Source of the DNA: an uncultured Bacteroidota bacterium
GTDB lineage: Bacteria; Bacteroidota; Bacteroidia; Flavobacteriales; Flavobacteriaceae
DNA length: 64,000 nt
Reading direction: 5' to 3'
NCBI GenBank assembly: GCA_902516925.1
Contig: CABYAF010000001.1
Location: forward strand, 1-64,000
The notes beneath the pieces were generated by a model that had not been told where the DNA came from, did not search any database, and was given only the letters and a program-made list of their open reading frames with translations. This document shows positions 25,415-34,759 of the stretch, one piece after another; the stretch's first letter is position 1; each line of letters opens with the position of its first letter. The translations under genes were made by a program, and so were the position numbers.

Positions 25415-27426
25415 AATGAAAAATTAATGCCAAAATAAAAATTTCTTTTTGGAGCTGGCTCATAGTATCTTTTTCCGAAGGCATTTATCCTTATGTTATC
25501 ATAGAATTCTTCATTAAAAAGATTGTTAACCCCTAAAGAAAACTCACTCTGTTTAAAAATCTCTTTTGAATATTTAACATTAAAAATGTTATATGAACCA
25601 ACAAGAGTTTCATTAAGATTATCAGCATACCTCTCTCCTATTAAACGATTAGATAGTATTAACCTACTTTTTTTGGACAATTTGAATAGTACTTCCAAAT
25701 CTAGCATTTGACTTGGAATACCAGGAATTAAGTTTTCTGAGAGGTCATTGCCATCTAGAATAAAATCCTTAAATCTATTTTTACTTAATGTGTAGTTAAG
25801 ATTAAACATACCGCCTTTAAAAGAAAGCGAAGAACTTAGCTCAATCCCTTGTCTTAATGTTGATCCCACATTTCTGTAAAAGTTTTTACCTGGAAATAGT
25901 TCAATTTCGTAAGGTAAAATTTCATTATCTGAATTTGTAATATAGGCCACTGCTTCAAAAGCTATATTTGATAATGATTTTCTCCATCCAAACTCATAGT
26001 TTATGGCATTGTTGGATTTTAAATCTTTATTGAAACCCGTTCCATCAGGGTTATTTGATAGCTCATTTAAGGTTGGTGTTTCAAAGCTTGTTCCAAAGGA
26101 AAAGAAAAGGTTGTCAGATGAGTTAATTGCGTATGATAACCCTAAAGAAGGATTAATCTTATCAAGATTAACCTTGTTATTTGAGTCAATCCCAATAGAG
26201 TTGATATCGTATCTAACTCCATATCTTAATAGCAGTCCTGAATTGAAAGTAGTTTGACTAACAAGATAGACACCTGTTGTGTCAAAGTTTTCCATTTGAC
26301 CAAGAGTTTTATCTCCTTTTATTCCAAAGTTGTTTTTAAATCTTTTTCTATCATCTGATTGGCTCAAATGATCAACGCCCACTATAAAAGAGTTATTTCT
26401 ATTCTCAAAATTTTTATTTCTTGTAAATTTTGTTCCAAATCCATAATAATCTCTATCTATTGAAATAATTCCTCCATAGTTAAACGGTAATTTTGAATAA
26501 AAATCTCTCTGTTGATAAAAGAAATAACTGTCAAAAAAGGAGTTTTCATTTTTCTTATAATTCCATGATATACCTGTCTTTAAATGCTTTACCTTTTCAT
26601 AAGTGTCATAATCAATATTATTTTTTCTTGCCTGTCTTCGATCATTTTCAACTTCATTTAGTTTGAGACCACCTGAATCATAAGCATAAGGACTATCCGT
26701 ATAATTTATCTGCCAAACAATCTTATTCTTTTGATCTAACTCGTTAATATATTTAAGATTCAGTATCGTAGATTTATAATTACTTTGATCTCTGTAACCG
26801 TTAGATCTTCTCTTATCATAATGAATTATTAGGTTGGAATTTTTCCAGTCCAAAACCCTTGTTCTTTGAATCGACTGATATTGATAAGCTCCAAAAATTC
26901 CTGAAGTCCTATAATATTTGTCACTAGGATTTGACAGAGTATTTATACTTATTACTCCACCTGATGAGTTACCGTATAAATTTGCATTTGGACCTCTTAG
27001 TATCTCAATGTTTGAAATTAAGCCTAGTGGGAGATTATCTAATTGACTTTGACCGTCAGGTGTTGTCTCTGGAATCCCATCAACTATTAATTTTATTCCT
27101 CTTATACCAAATGCAGATCTTGCACCAAATCCTCTTATAGAAATCCTCATATCTTGTGAGAAGTTGTTTGATGAAGTTGTAAACACACCTGGTGTGTTTT
27201 TAATAAAATCAGAAAATGAAGACTGAGAGCTAAAGTTTCTATCCTCAATGAAACTTTTAAAAGTAACTGATAAAGGCGCTTGTTTTTGAGTAGTATTAAT
27301 TCTAGTTGATTTAACAACTACATTTTCAAGATCTATAATTTGAATGGAGTCTTGGAAATTTCCAAAAATAAAAAATGGAGCTAATAAAAATACTTTACTG
27401 ATATACCCTAACATAGTCAATTTCAT
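25411..27426 (-). CDS. TonB-dependent receptor, PqqU/YncD-like
   Basis: About 671 residues from the chosen Met (the track's first ATG, 9 bases further up, lies inside the preceding gene; all candidate starts overlap it). Signal peptide, plug domain at about 50-160, then a 22-strand barrel ending in an aromatic residue (FYFGINFSF). The plug (SIRGFGARSAFGIRG, VDGIPETTPDGQ, LRGPNANLYGNSSGGVIS) follows E. coli YncD/PqqU, the PQQ importer, much more closely than SusC proteins; there is no carboxypeptidase-like N-domain and no SusD. Stop overlaps the PqqB-like gene start. Confidence 0.85.
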   Translation of the reverse strand: MKLTMLGYISKVFLLAPFFIFGNFQDSIQIIDLENVVVKSTRINTTQKQAPLSVTFKSFIEDRNFSSQSSFSDFIKNTPGVFTTSSNNFSQDMRISIRGFGARSAFGIRGIKLIVDGIPETTPDGQSQLDNLPLGLISNIEILRGPNANLYGNSSGGVISINTLSNPSDKYYRTSGIFGAYQYQSIQRTRVLDWKNSNLIIHYDKRRSNGYRDQSNYKSTILNLKYINELDQKNKIVWQINYTDSPYAYDSGGLKLNEVENDRRQARKNNIDYDTYEKVKHLKTGISWNYKKNENSFFDSYFFYQQRDFYSKLPFNYGGIISIDRDYYGFGTKFTRNKNFENRNNSFIVGVDHLSQSDDRKRFKNNFGIKGDKTLGQMENFDTTGVYLVSQTTFNSGLLLRYGVRYDINSIGIDSNNKVNLDKINPSLGLSYAINSSDNLFFSFGTSFETPTLNELSNNPDGTGFNKDLKSNNAINYEFGWRKSLSNIAFEAVAYITNSDNEILPYEIELFPGKNFYRNVGSTLRQGIELSSSLSFKGGMFNLNYTLSKNRFKDFILDGNDLSENLIPGIPSQMLDLEVLFKLSKKSRLILSNRLIGERYADNLNETLVGSYNIFNVKYSKEIFKQSEFSLGVNNLFNEEFYDNIRINAFGKRYYEPAPKRNFYFGINFSF

Positions 27427-28372
27427 ATGTTGCATTAGTAAGACCTGGAGCTACATAACCGTCAGTCCAATGTCCACCAACAGCAAGGTTTACTAATAAG
27501 AAAAATGGTTTGTCAAATGGTGAATGTTGTGATTGCATTGGATATTCAAAATACATTTCTTCATCTATAAAAAATTGAATTTTGTCAGGTGCCCATTGGA
27601 TTGAATAAGTATGAAATTCCTCAAATGGATTATCAATTATTTTTTCAGCTCTTATAAACCTTTCTTGGCCAGTATCAAAAAAGATTTTATCTGGAACATA
27701 TGTAGCCTGTCTCGAGTAATCTTGAGGACCATAATGAACAGCTGAAGAAATCAGTCCTGGATCATTAATAGTACTATCTTTAACATAATCTCCATGTTCT
27801 AATATATCTAACTCTCCACAATTAGGCCAACTAACTTCATCAATATTTGCACCAAGCATCCAAAATGCTGGCCACATTCCCTCCCAATTAGGAAGTTTTG
27901 CTTTCATCTCAACTCGGCCGTATGTAAACTCAAATTTATCTTGTGTATTTATTCTTGCAGAAGTATATAGTTTACCTTGAAAGTCCTCTCTTTTTGCTGT
28001 AATTTTCAAAAGGCCATCTTCAACTTTAATATTATCTTGTTTATCTGTGTAATATTGTAACTCTCCATTATACCAACTACCATTATCTGGTGCAACGGTT
28101 TCAATATTCCATTTATCTGGAGAAACAGCCGGGACTCCAAATGATGAATCTTCATCAAACTCATCACTCCAAATTAGGTCGTTTCCAAAAGAATAACTAA
28201 GAGCTGTTTGATTAGAAGGGTTATTTCCTTGAGTATTATTGCCTCCTTGATTTAAGTTTGTGTCTTGATTTACACTACCTGACAAATAAGAATCATTAAC
28301 ATCAGTTTTAGATCCACCGCATGAGATTAATATAAACAAAGCGAAAAAGATTGAATTTAAGTAGGTTTTCAT
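27395..28372 (-). CDS. GH16 endo-beta-glucanase lipoprotein (laminarinase-like)
   Basis: 325 residues from the ATG at 28372; the longer ORF in the track adds 35 residues with no signal-peptide character. Lipobox FILISC, a Ser/Asn/Gly/Gln-rich linker to about residue 60, then a GH16 domain: LIWSDEFDE, YTSARINTQDKFEFTYGRVEMKAKLP, MWPAFWMLG, and catalytic G-E-L-D-I-L-E (nucleophile and acid/base Glu). Probably cleaves beta-1,3(1,4)-glucans such as algal laminarin at the cell surface. No SusC/D pair is adjacent. The stop lies inside the 5' end of the receptor gene, suggesting coupling. Confidence 0.9.
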   Translation of the reverse strand: MKTYLNSIFFALFILISCGGSKTDVNDSYLSGSVNQDTNLNQGGNNTQGNNPSNQTALSYSFGNDLIWSDEFDEDSSFGVPAVSPDKWNIETVAPDNGSWYNGELQYYTDKQDNIKVEDGLLKITAKREDFQGKLYTSARINTQDKFEFTYGRVEMKAKLPNWEGMWPAFWMLGANIDEVSWPNCGELDILEHGDYVKDSTINDPGLISSAVHYGPQDYSRQATYVPDKIFFDTGQERFIRAEKIIDNPFEEFHTYSIQWAPDKIQFFIDEEMYFEYPMQSQHSPFDKPFFLLVNLAVGGHWTDGYVAPGLTNATYEIDYVRVYQ

Positions 28373-28392
28373 ATACAAAGTAAAATTTAACT

Positions 28393-28400
28393 CAAAGCTA
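28393..28400 (-). promoter_or_regulatory. -7 element of the GH16 gene
   Basis: TAGCTTTG on the minus strand fits TAnnTTTG. The predicted start would be about 15 bases before the ATG at 28372. No TTG is present at -33 spacing, so the match is partial. Confidence 0.4.
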
Positions 28401-28466
28401 ATAATATTTATTATTTTTAGTAAAACTTTTTTAATGGAATTAATTCCACACGAAGGAATTTCAATC

Positions 28467-29753
28467 ATGTCAATCATAAGGGGGGTAATAGGCTTAAGCT
28501 CTATTATTTTGATTGCATTTTTACTTAGTAATAATAAAAGGAAAATTGATTGGAAAACAATTATAATTGGTATTTCAAGTCAATTTGTTATAGCTATTGC
28601 AGTTCTAAAAGTTGATTTTGTTAGAATGATTTTTGAAAAAATTGGTCAAGGTTTTCTAGCAATTGTAACATATACAAATCAAGGCTCCAGAATTCTTTTT
28701 GGTGAGCTAGCAGACTCCTCTAAATATGGTGAGATCTTTGTATTTCAAGTTCTACCTGTTATTATTTTCTTTTCTGCTCTGACATCAGTACTATATTACT
28801 ATCGTATTATTCAAAGAATAGTATCTGGTCTAGCATGGATGCTTACAAAGCTCTTGAATATATCTGGTCAAGAAAGTTTAGCAGTAGCTGGTAATATTTT
28901 TTTAGGTCAAACTGAAGCTCCACTTTTAGTTAAGGGTTACCTTGATAAAATGAATAGATCAGAATATTTTCTTTTAATGACAGGGGGAATGGCAACTGTA
29001 GCAGGGAGTGTTCTAGCTGCATATATTGGATTTCTAGGAGGTGATGATCCTGCTCAAAGAATAGAAGTAGCTAAAAACTTAATTATTGCATCTGTAATGG
29101 CAGCTCCTGGTGCAATTGTTATTTCAAAAATAATGTTTCCTCAAACTGAGGAAGTTAATAAAGAAATAGAGATCAGTACTGAGGTTACAGGAACAAATTT
29201 ACTATCAGCAATAACAAACGGAACAAGAGACGGGATTAAAATGGCTGTTAATGTTGGTGCAATGTTGCTTGTGTTTCTTGCTCTTATTGCACTTATCAAC
29301 GGTATTTTCTTTCAATTAGCTGAAGTCTTTGGCTTAAATGAATGGATTGAAAAAAACACAGTCTATGATTCTTTTTCGCTAGAATTAATATTAGGGTATT
29401 TATTTGCTCCTCTAATGTGGTTAATTGGTATTGCCAGAGAGGACATAACTCTTATGGGACAGCTTCTGGGTGTAAAACTAGCTGCAAGTGAGTTTGTTGC
29501 TTATATTGAATTAGCTAGTTTAAAAGATATAACAAGCACTGTGCATCTAACCTACCAAAAGTCTGTAATTATGGCAACTATAATGCTTTGCGGGTTTGCA
29601 AACTTTGCTTCAATTGGAATTCAAATAGGTGGAATTGGGATTCTAGCACCAGGAAAATCAAAGTTATTGACTGAACTGGGTTTTAAAGCTATGATAGCAG
29701 GAACCCTTGTCTCATTATTATCTGCAACCTTCGTTGGTATGCTTCTTGGTTAA
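28467..29753 (+). CDS. Concentrative nucleoside transporter (CNT/NupC family)
   Basis: 428 residues from the second Met (28467), where the usual family N-terminus MSIIRGVIGLSS begins; the track starts 11 codons earlier. Motifs NIFLGQTEAPLLVKGYL, GGMATVAGSVLAAY and CGFANFASIGIQIGG are those of CNT proteins that couple nucleoside uptake to H+ or Na+. About nine or ten membrane helices. Convergent with the SSS symporter with a 4-base overlap and divergent from the GH16 gene. Likely role: scavenging dissolved nucleosides. Confidence 0.9.
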   Translation: MSIIRGVIGLSSIILIAFLLSNNKRKIDWKTIIIGISSQFVIAIAVLKVDFVRMIFEKIGQGFLAIVTYTNQGSRILFGELADSSKYGEIFVFQVLPVIIFFSALTSVLYYYRIIQRIVSGLAWMLTKLLNISGQESLAVAGNIFLGQTEAPLLVKGYLDKMNRSEYFLLMTGGMATVAGSVLAAYIGFLGGDDPAQRIEVAKNLIIASVMAAPGAIVISKIMFPQTEEVNKEIEISTEVTGTNLLSAITNGTRDGIKMAVNVGAMLLVFLALIALINGIFFQLAEVFGLNEWIEKNTVYDSFSLELILGYLFAPLMWLIGIAREDITLMGQLLGVKLAASEFVAYIELASLKDITSTVHLTYQKSVIMATIMLCGFANFASIGIQIGGIGILAPGKSKLLTELGFKAMIAGTLVSLLSATFVGMLLG

Positions 29754-31525
29754 TTTTCTTCAGTTGAAAGTCGTTTCCAAAATTTCATGAGAAGCACAAC
29801 TGATAAAACAGATATAATCATAAAAACTAGGCCTAGTGTTATTTTTGAATATAAAATATAGCCTATCCCAAAAAGAATACTATACACAGATATACTTCCA
29901 AAAACCATACATAATATTCCGCTAGGAACATCCCATTTTTCTTTTTTACCAGTAATAATTATACCCTTCTCCTTAGATTCTTTGACTACCTTTTTCCATC
30001 CAGGACCACCAGGTTGTATTTTCTTATAAAAATTTTGAAGTGTTTCTATGTTTGATGGTGGTGTAACCATAGTTACCATTAACCATGAAATAGTTGTTAT
30101 TGTTACACCTATAATAAGTTTTTCTTCAACTGAAAAATTATTAGGTATTATAAACTCAAAAGCAAGCGCAACTATAAATGATACTATCATTGCTGTTAAT
30201 TCACTGTATACATTTATTCTATACCAGAACCATCTCAGAATAAATATTAAACCTGTACCAGCTCCAATTTGAAGAATTATTCCAAATGCTTGGAGTGAGT
30301 TATTTAGATAAAGTGCAAAAAAGGCAGATATTATCATTAATAAAACAGTGAAGACTCTACCTATAAACACATAATGTTTCTCTGATTTATCAGTAACAAA
30401 AAATCTTCTGTAAAAATCATGTACTAAATATGATGACCCCCAATTTAAATGGGTTGATATTGTCGACATAAAGGCTGCAATTAATGATGCAACCAGAAGG
30501 CCTAATAATCCTGATGGTAAAAAAGAGATCATAGCTGGATATGCAAGATCATTTCCAACTATAGTATTTGGAAAAGCCACTTGAAGGGATTCTAAATCAG
30601 GGAAAACAACAATAGATGCAAGTGCAATTAAGATCCAAGGCCATGGTCTAACTGCATAATGCATAAAATTAAAAAGCAGTGTAGCCCAAATTGCGTTTTT
30701 TTCATCTTTTGCAGATAACATTCGTTGAGCAACATATCCTCCACCACCTGGTTCTGCTCCAGGGTACCAAACGGCCCACCATTGAACTGCAAGTGGGATT
30801 ATAAATACTGCTATAAATAGATCTGTATCTGCTATATCTGGAATCAGACTTAGCTTTGGAATAACATCTGGATGATTAAGGAGATTAGTCAATCCCTGAA
30901 TCTGAGGAAGAGAAACAATCTCATAGGCAGCCCAAAAAGTAGCTACCATTGCTAAAATAAATTGAAAGAAATCTGTTATTATAATTCCTCTTAGACCACC
31001 AATAGAACTATAAAGCACCGTAATTGCACATGAAATAAGAAGTGTTTCAACTGGGCTTAGGCCTAATAGGGCTCCTCCAATTTTAATTCCAGCAAGACAT
31101 ACACTTGCCATAATAAGTATATTGAAAACTGCACCTAGATAGAATGCTCTAAAACCTCTTAAAAATGCTGCTCCTTTTCCGCTATATCTTAACTCATAAA
31201 ATTCAAGATCAGTCAGCACCTTTGACCTTCTCCAAAGTTTGGCATAAACAAAAACTGTTAACATTCCTGTCAACAGAAATGCCCACCAAACCCAATTACC
31301 AGCTACACCATTAGTTCTTACTATGTCTGTCACTAAATTTGGGGTATCAGCTGAAAAAGTAGTTGCTACCATTGATATCCCAAGTAACCACCATGGCATC
31401 TTTCTTCCGGATAGAAAAAACTCTGTAACATCTTTTCCAGATTTTTTTGAAACTATAACTCCTATCACCAATGATAGAACAAAGAAGGATGATATTATTA
31501 ACCAATCTATGTTTTCTAATTGCAT
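29750..31525 (-). CDS. Sodium/solute symporter (SSS family)
   Basis: 591 residues, about thirteen or more membrane helices. N-terminal IGVIVSKKSGKDVTEFFLSGRKMPWWLLGISMVAT is the SSS core region, followed by GGLRGIIITDFFQF and the ISTHLNWGSSYLVHD segment, matching the sodium-binding helices of the SGLT/PutP group. The C-terminal extension (about residues 480-591) adds two further helices. Substrate (sugar, polyol or carboxylate) cannot be read off. Stands alone on its strand. Confidence 0.88.
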   Translation of the reverse strand: MQLENIDWLIISSFFVLSLVIGVIVSKKSGKDVTEFFLSGRKMPWWLLGISMVATTFSADTPNLVTDIVRTNGVAGNWVWWAFLLTGMLTVFVYAKLWRRSKVLTDLEFYELRYSGKGAAFLRGFRAFYLGAVFNILIMASVCLAGIKIGGALLGLSPVETLLISCAITVLYSSIGGLRGIIITDFFQFILAMVATFWAAYEIVSLPQIQGLTNLLNHPDVIPKLSLIPDIADTDLFIAVFIIPLAVQWWAVWYPGAEPGGGGYVAQRMLSAKDEKNAIWATLLFNFMHYAVRPWPWILIALASIVVFPDLESLQVAFPNTIVGNDLAYPAMISFLPSGLLGLLVASLIAAFMSTISTHLNWGSSYLVHDFYRRFFVTDKSEKHYVFIGRVFTVLLMIISAFFALYLNNSLQAFGIILQIGAGTGLIFILRWFWYRINVYSELTAMIVSFIVALAFEFIIPNNFSVEEKLIIGVTITTISWLMVTMVTPPSNIETLQNFYKKIQPGGPGWKKVVKESKEKGIIITGKKEKWDVPSGILCMVFGSISVYSILFGIGYILYSKITLGLVFMIISVLSVVLLMKFWKRLSTEEN

Positions 31526-31557
31526 GTTAAAGTTTTATCTTAGCGTAAAATTTTTGG

Positions 31558-32214
31558 TTGATTCGATATAATAAATATATAGTTTTTTTAATGTTTTCAA
31601 TGTTGATTGTTGGATTTAGTTATTCTCAAGAAAATTCAAACAATTCTTCGGGATCTTCCTTTTTCTCCTCAAGTTCTGAATCTGAAAAATCACTTTTAAA
31701 TCTAGAAAAAAAAGAAAATCCATTTTTAAAAAAACTAAAAGACAAAAACAAGAAAAACTTTTTTCCAGATGCAAATGTAAAAGAAAAGAGACCTGAAAGA
31801 TTCATTAATTCAAATGACTTATATCTTTCTAGGCTTAACAAAAAGGACTCTGAATCAAATAAAAATATTAATAAATTTAAAGTTGATCAATTTCTTGGTG
31901 AAATTAGAAATGATGGTGAGTATGTGAACATTATACTTAGAGATCATGAGTATCCCGATGGTGACTTGATTAAAGTGGAGGTAAATGAAAGTGTTGTAAT
32001 GCCCGCAATTTTATTAACGGAGAAAGCAAAAGGTTTTAAGCTGGATCTTAATAGTGGGTTTAATGTAGTTGATTTTGTTGCCTTAAATCAGGGGAGCTCA
32101 GGGCCAAATACAGCAGAAATTATTGTTTATGATGACCAAGGTAAACTTGTTGGAACTAATAGATGGAACTTAGCTACAGGTGTTAAGGCTACTTATATAA
32201 TTTATAAAAATTAG
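31558..32214 (+). CDS. Conserved-looking secreted protein of unknown function
   Basis: 218 residues from TTG, which gives a good signal peptide (basic MIRYNKY, hydrophobic core, SYSQ cleavage region); the next in-frame ATG is 11 codons further and would cut the n-region. Residues 25-100 are Ser/Asn/Lys-rich and low-complexity. Residues about 110-218 form a beta-rich domain (GEYVNIILRDHEYPDGDLIKV, NVVDFVALNQGSSGPNTAEI, NRWNLATGVKATYII). I recognise the general look from other flavobacterial secreted proteins but know no function. Confidence 0.65.
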   Translation: MIRYNKYIVFLMFSMLIVGFSYSQENSNNSSGSSFFSSSSESEKSLLNLEKKENPFLKKLKDKNKKNFFPDANVKEKRPERFINSNDLYLSRLNKKDSESNKNINKFKVDQFLGEIRNDGEYVNIILRDHEYPDGDLIKVEVNESVVMPAILLTEKAKGFKLDLNSGFNVVDFVALNQGSSGPNTAEIIVYDDQGKLVGTNRWNLATGVKATYIIYKN

Positions 32215-33341
32215 CTATAAATATCAAGCATTGCACTCACAAACCTGTCAACCTCTTGACTTGTTCCTGTACTGATTCTACACCAATCATAAAATGGTGG
32301 AAATGGTCTTCCTACTCTAACCCCTTTAGCAAGCATTTCTTTTGATAAATCATCAATATGCCTTTTTGATTCAAAAAAAACAAAATTCGTACTTGACTCA
32401 ACATATTTAAGCCCTAAGTGGTCTAGCAGTTTATATATCTTATCTTTTTCTTCATTAGCCTTTCTTAAAGAAAATGCATAAAAATCTTCATCATTAAGCG
32501 CCTCTATAGCAGCAGCAACAGCAAGAACATTTGTTTGCGCCATGATTTTATTTCTTCCATATGGAGAATATTCTCCAAATAATTTATCTGCCAATTTAGG
32601 CTTCAAGACCATGTAGCCAATTCTTAATCCAGCCATTCCAAAAACTTTTGAAAATGTTCTAGAGATAATAATATCTTTTCCTTGTCTGACTAAGTAGTCC
32701 ATTGACGGATAACCCGGTTCATTAATATAGTCATAGTAGGCCTCATCACAGAATACTAATGTTTTTTCTGAGACTCTTTCACAAAAATTACTTAGAGATG
32801 ATTTTTCAAGTAATGTGCCCGTTGGATTATTTGGGTTTGCAATAAAAACCATTTTGGTTTTACCATTTATCTTTTTTTCTATTTCACCCAAATCATAGCC
32901 TTTATTTGAGTCAACTGGAACCCAATTTATTTTTCCACCCATTGCTTCTGCATAACTCATTAAAGCAAGATATGTTGGTTGACCAGCCACTATCTCTCCA
33001 CCTTGATCTGCAACTGCCAATCCTGTAACCCTCAAAGCCTCATTTGAACCTCCTGTTATTACAATACTTTCAGGACTAACATTATGTTTTTTTGCTAGTA
33101 TGTTCTGTAGCTTTAAGATATATTCATAGGGGTAACGACATGCATTTTCAAAAGAATCAATAATAGCATTTCTTACTCTTTCGGATGGACCATATGGATT
33201 TTCGTTTGAGCTGAGTTTAACTATATCAGATAATGGTCTTGGATTATATTTTTTAATTTCTTCAGCAGTTAAAATTGATGGTGTCATCATTAACCCACCT
33301 AAACCTATTGAAGACTTGAACCACTCGCGTCTAGATTGCAT
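32211..33341 (-). CDS. Tat-exported fold-type I aminotransferase (HisC-like)
   Basis: 376 residues. The N-terminus MQSRREWFKSSIGLGG carries a twin-arginine motif followed by a short hydrophobic region, i.e. a Tat signal. The mature part is a HisC-type class I/II aminotransferase: KLSSNENPYGPS, GGSNEALR, FIANPNNPTG, FCDEAYYDY, and the PLP-lysine in SRTFSKVFGMAGLRIGY. Tat export fits a cofactor-loaded enzyme. It is not beside other his genes and, being extracytoplasmic, is unlikely to be the histidine-pathway enzyme. Convergent with the preceding secreted protein (4-base overlap). Confidence 0.82.
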   Translation of the reverse strand: MQSRREWFKSSIGLGGLMMTPSILTAEEIKKYNPRPLSDIVKLSSNENPYGPSERVRNAIIDSFENACRYPYEYILKLQNILAKKHNVSPESIVITGGSNEALRVTGLAVADQGGEIVAGQPTYLALMSYAEAMGGKINWVPVDSNKGYDLGEIEKKINGKTKMVFIANPNNPTGTLLEKSSLSNFCERVSEKTLVFCDEAYYDYINEPGYPSMDYLVRQGKDIIISRTFSKVFGMAGLRIGYMVLKPKLADKLFGEYSPYGRNKIMAQTNVLAVAAAIEALNDEDFYAFSLRKANEEKDKIYKLLDHLGLKYVESSTNFVFFESKRHIDDLSKEMLAKGVRVGRPFPPFYDWCRISTGTSQEVDRFVSAMLDIYS

Positions 33342-33409
33342 AATTATTTATTTTACTTTAATTTAAAAAAGAAAGTATTCATTTCAAAATTTAATGACTA
33401 ATTTACGAT

Positions 33410-34759
33410 ATGCCTGAATTATTTGACATTGTTGAGGATTATATAAACCAGATTATTGTTCCATTAAATTGGTTAATGCTATTCCTTATCATTGGTGGTG
33501 GAATTTATTTAACGGTTGTTTCTAGGGCAAACCCTTTAAGAAAGATTAGTCAGGGCTTCAAGCTACTTTTAAAAAAAGATAATTCAGTAATCGGTATTTC
33601 AAGATTTCAGGCTTTATCAGCTGTTCTAGCTGCAACAGTTGGTCTTGGAAATATTTCCGGTGTTTCAATTGCAATTCATCAAGGAGGTCCAGGTGTTCTT
33701 GTTTGGATGTGGGTTACTGCTCTTATAGGCGCTACAATTAAATTTTTTTCCTGCTCACTGGCTGTTAGTTTAAGAGACAAAGATAATAATGGTGAATATT
33801 TAGGAGGCCCTATGTATTACATGACTTTAGGAATAAAAAAGTGGGGTAAACCTCTGGCGATATGGTTTTCGATTGCAGGATTAATAGGAGTACTGCCTGC
33901 ATTTACTGCAAATCAATTAACTCAATCATACATAGATGTTTTAAACCCAAATGCTATGTTTGATATTGGCATCGGTAACTGGAAGCTTGTAATAGGTATT
34001 GTTTTTACAATACTAACTTCGATCGTGATCTTTGGTGGGCTAAAATCTATTGTACGTGTAACTTCTGGTTTGGTTCCAATTATGGTAATCCTATACTTTA
34101 TTATAGGCCTATTTATTTTAGTATCTAATGCAAGTGTTGTTCCATCTACTTTTTTATTGATTTTTAGTGAAGCATTTAATTTTAATACAATGGTTCAAGG
34201 TGGATTCTGGGGTCTTGTTTTAATTGGTATTCGTAGAGCTGTTTTCTCAAGTGAGAGTGGTGTAGGTTTAGCTCCTATTTATCATGGTCAGTCTTCTACT
34301 AAACATGGTACAGATGAAGGATTAGTTGGAATGCTTGGCCCTATTTTGGATACAGTGCTAGTATGCACAATAACTGGATTAATTATAATTATTAGCGGGG
34401 CTTATCTTGAGAGTGATTTGAATGGAATTGTTCTTTCTTTAGAGGCATTTAGGAGACTTTTCTTTGGTTTTGGAGATTATATTTTAATAATTATGATTTC
34501 AATTTTTGGAATATCTACACTTTTCACTTATTCATATTATGGTGTTAAATGTTTTGGGTTTTTAACAACGCCAAAAAAAGGAAAATATTATAATTATATA
34601 TATATCGCTGCAATTATTATATCGTCAATTCTTACAGTGGAGATCGTTATTGGATTAATTGATGTTGCCTTCGCATTAATGGCAATTCCTAATATGATCG
34701 CAATAATATATTTATCAGGTATAGTGACTAAAGAGATGAAGTCTAGATCATGGATTTAA
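33410..34759 (+). CDS. AGCS-family sodium:alanine/glycine symporter
   Basis: 449 residues, about eleven helices. The family signature region reads SAVLAATVGLGNISGVSIAI followed by HQGGPGVLVWMWV; GGPMYYMTLG, RRAVFSSESGVGLAPI and the late Tyr-rich loop are also typical. Na+- or H+-coupled uptake of alanine, glycine or D-alanine. Neighbouring genes (Tat aminotransferase, M20 hydrolase, D-glutamate enzymes) give it an amino-acid scavenging setting. Convergent with the M20 gene with a 4-base overlap. Confidence 0.9.
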   Translation: MPELFDIVEDYINQIIVPLNWLMLFLIIGGGIYLTVVSRANPLRKISQGFKLLLKKDNSVIGISRFQALSAVLAATVGLGNISGVSIAIHQGGPGVLVWMWVTALIGATIKFFSCSLAVSLRDKDNNGEYLGGPMYYMTLGIKKWGKPLAIWFSIAGLIGVLPAFTANQLTQSYIDVLNPNAMFDIGIGNWKLVIGIVFTILTSIVIFGGLKSIVRVTSGLVPIMVILYFIIGLFILVSNASVVPSTFLLIFSEAFNFNTMVQGGFWGLVLIGIRRAVFSSESGVGLAPIYHGQSSTKHGTDEGLVGMLGPILDTVLVCTITGLIIIISGAYLESDLNGIVLSLEAFRRLFFGFGDYILIIMISIFGISTLFTYSYYGVKCFGFLTTPKKGKYYNYIYIAAIIISSILTVEIVIGLIDVAFALMAIPNMIAIIYLSGIVTKEMKSRSWI

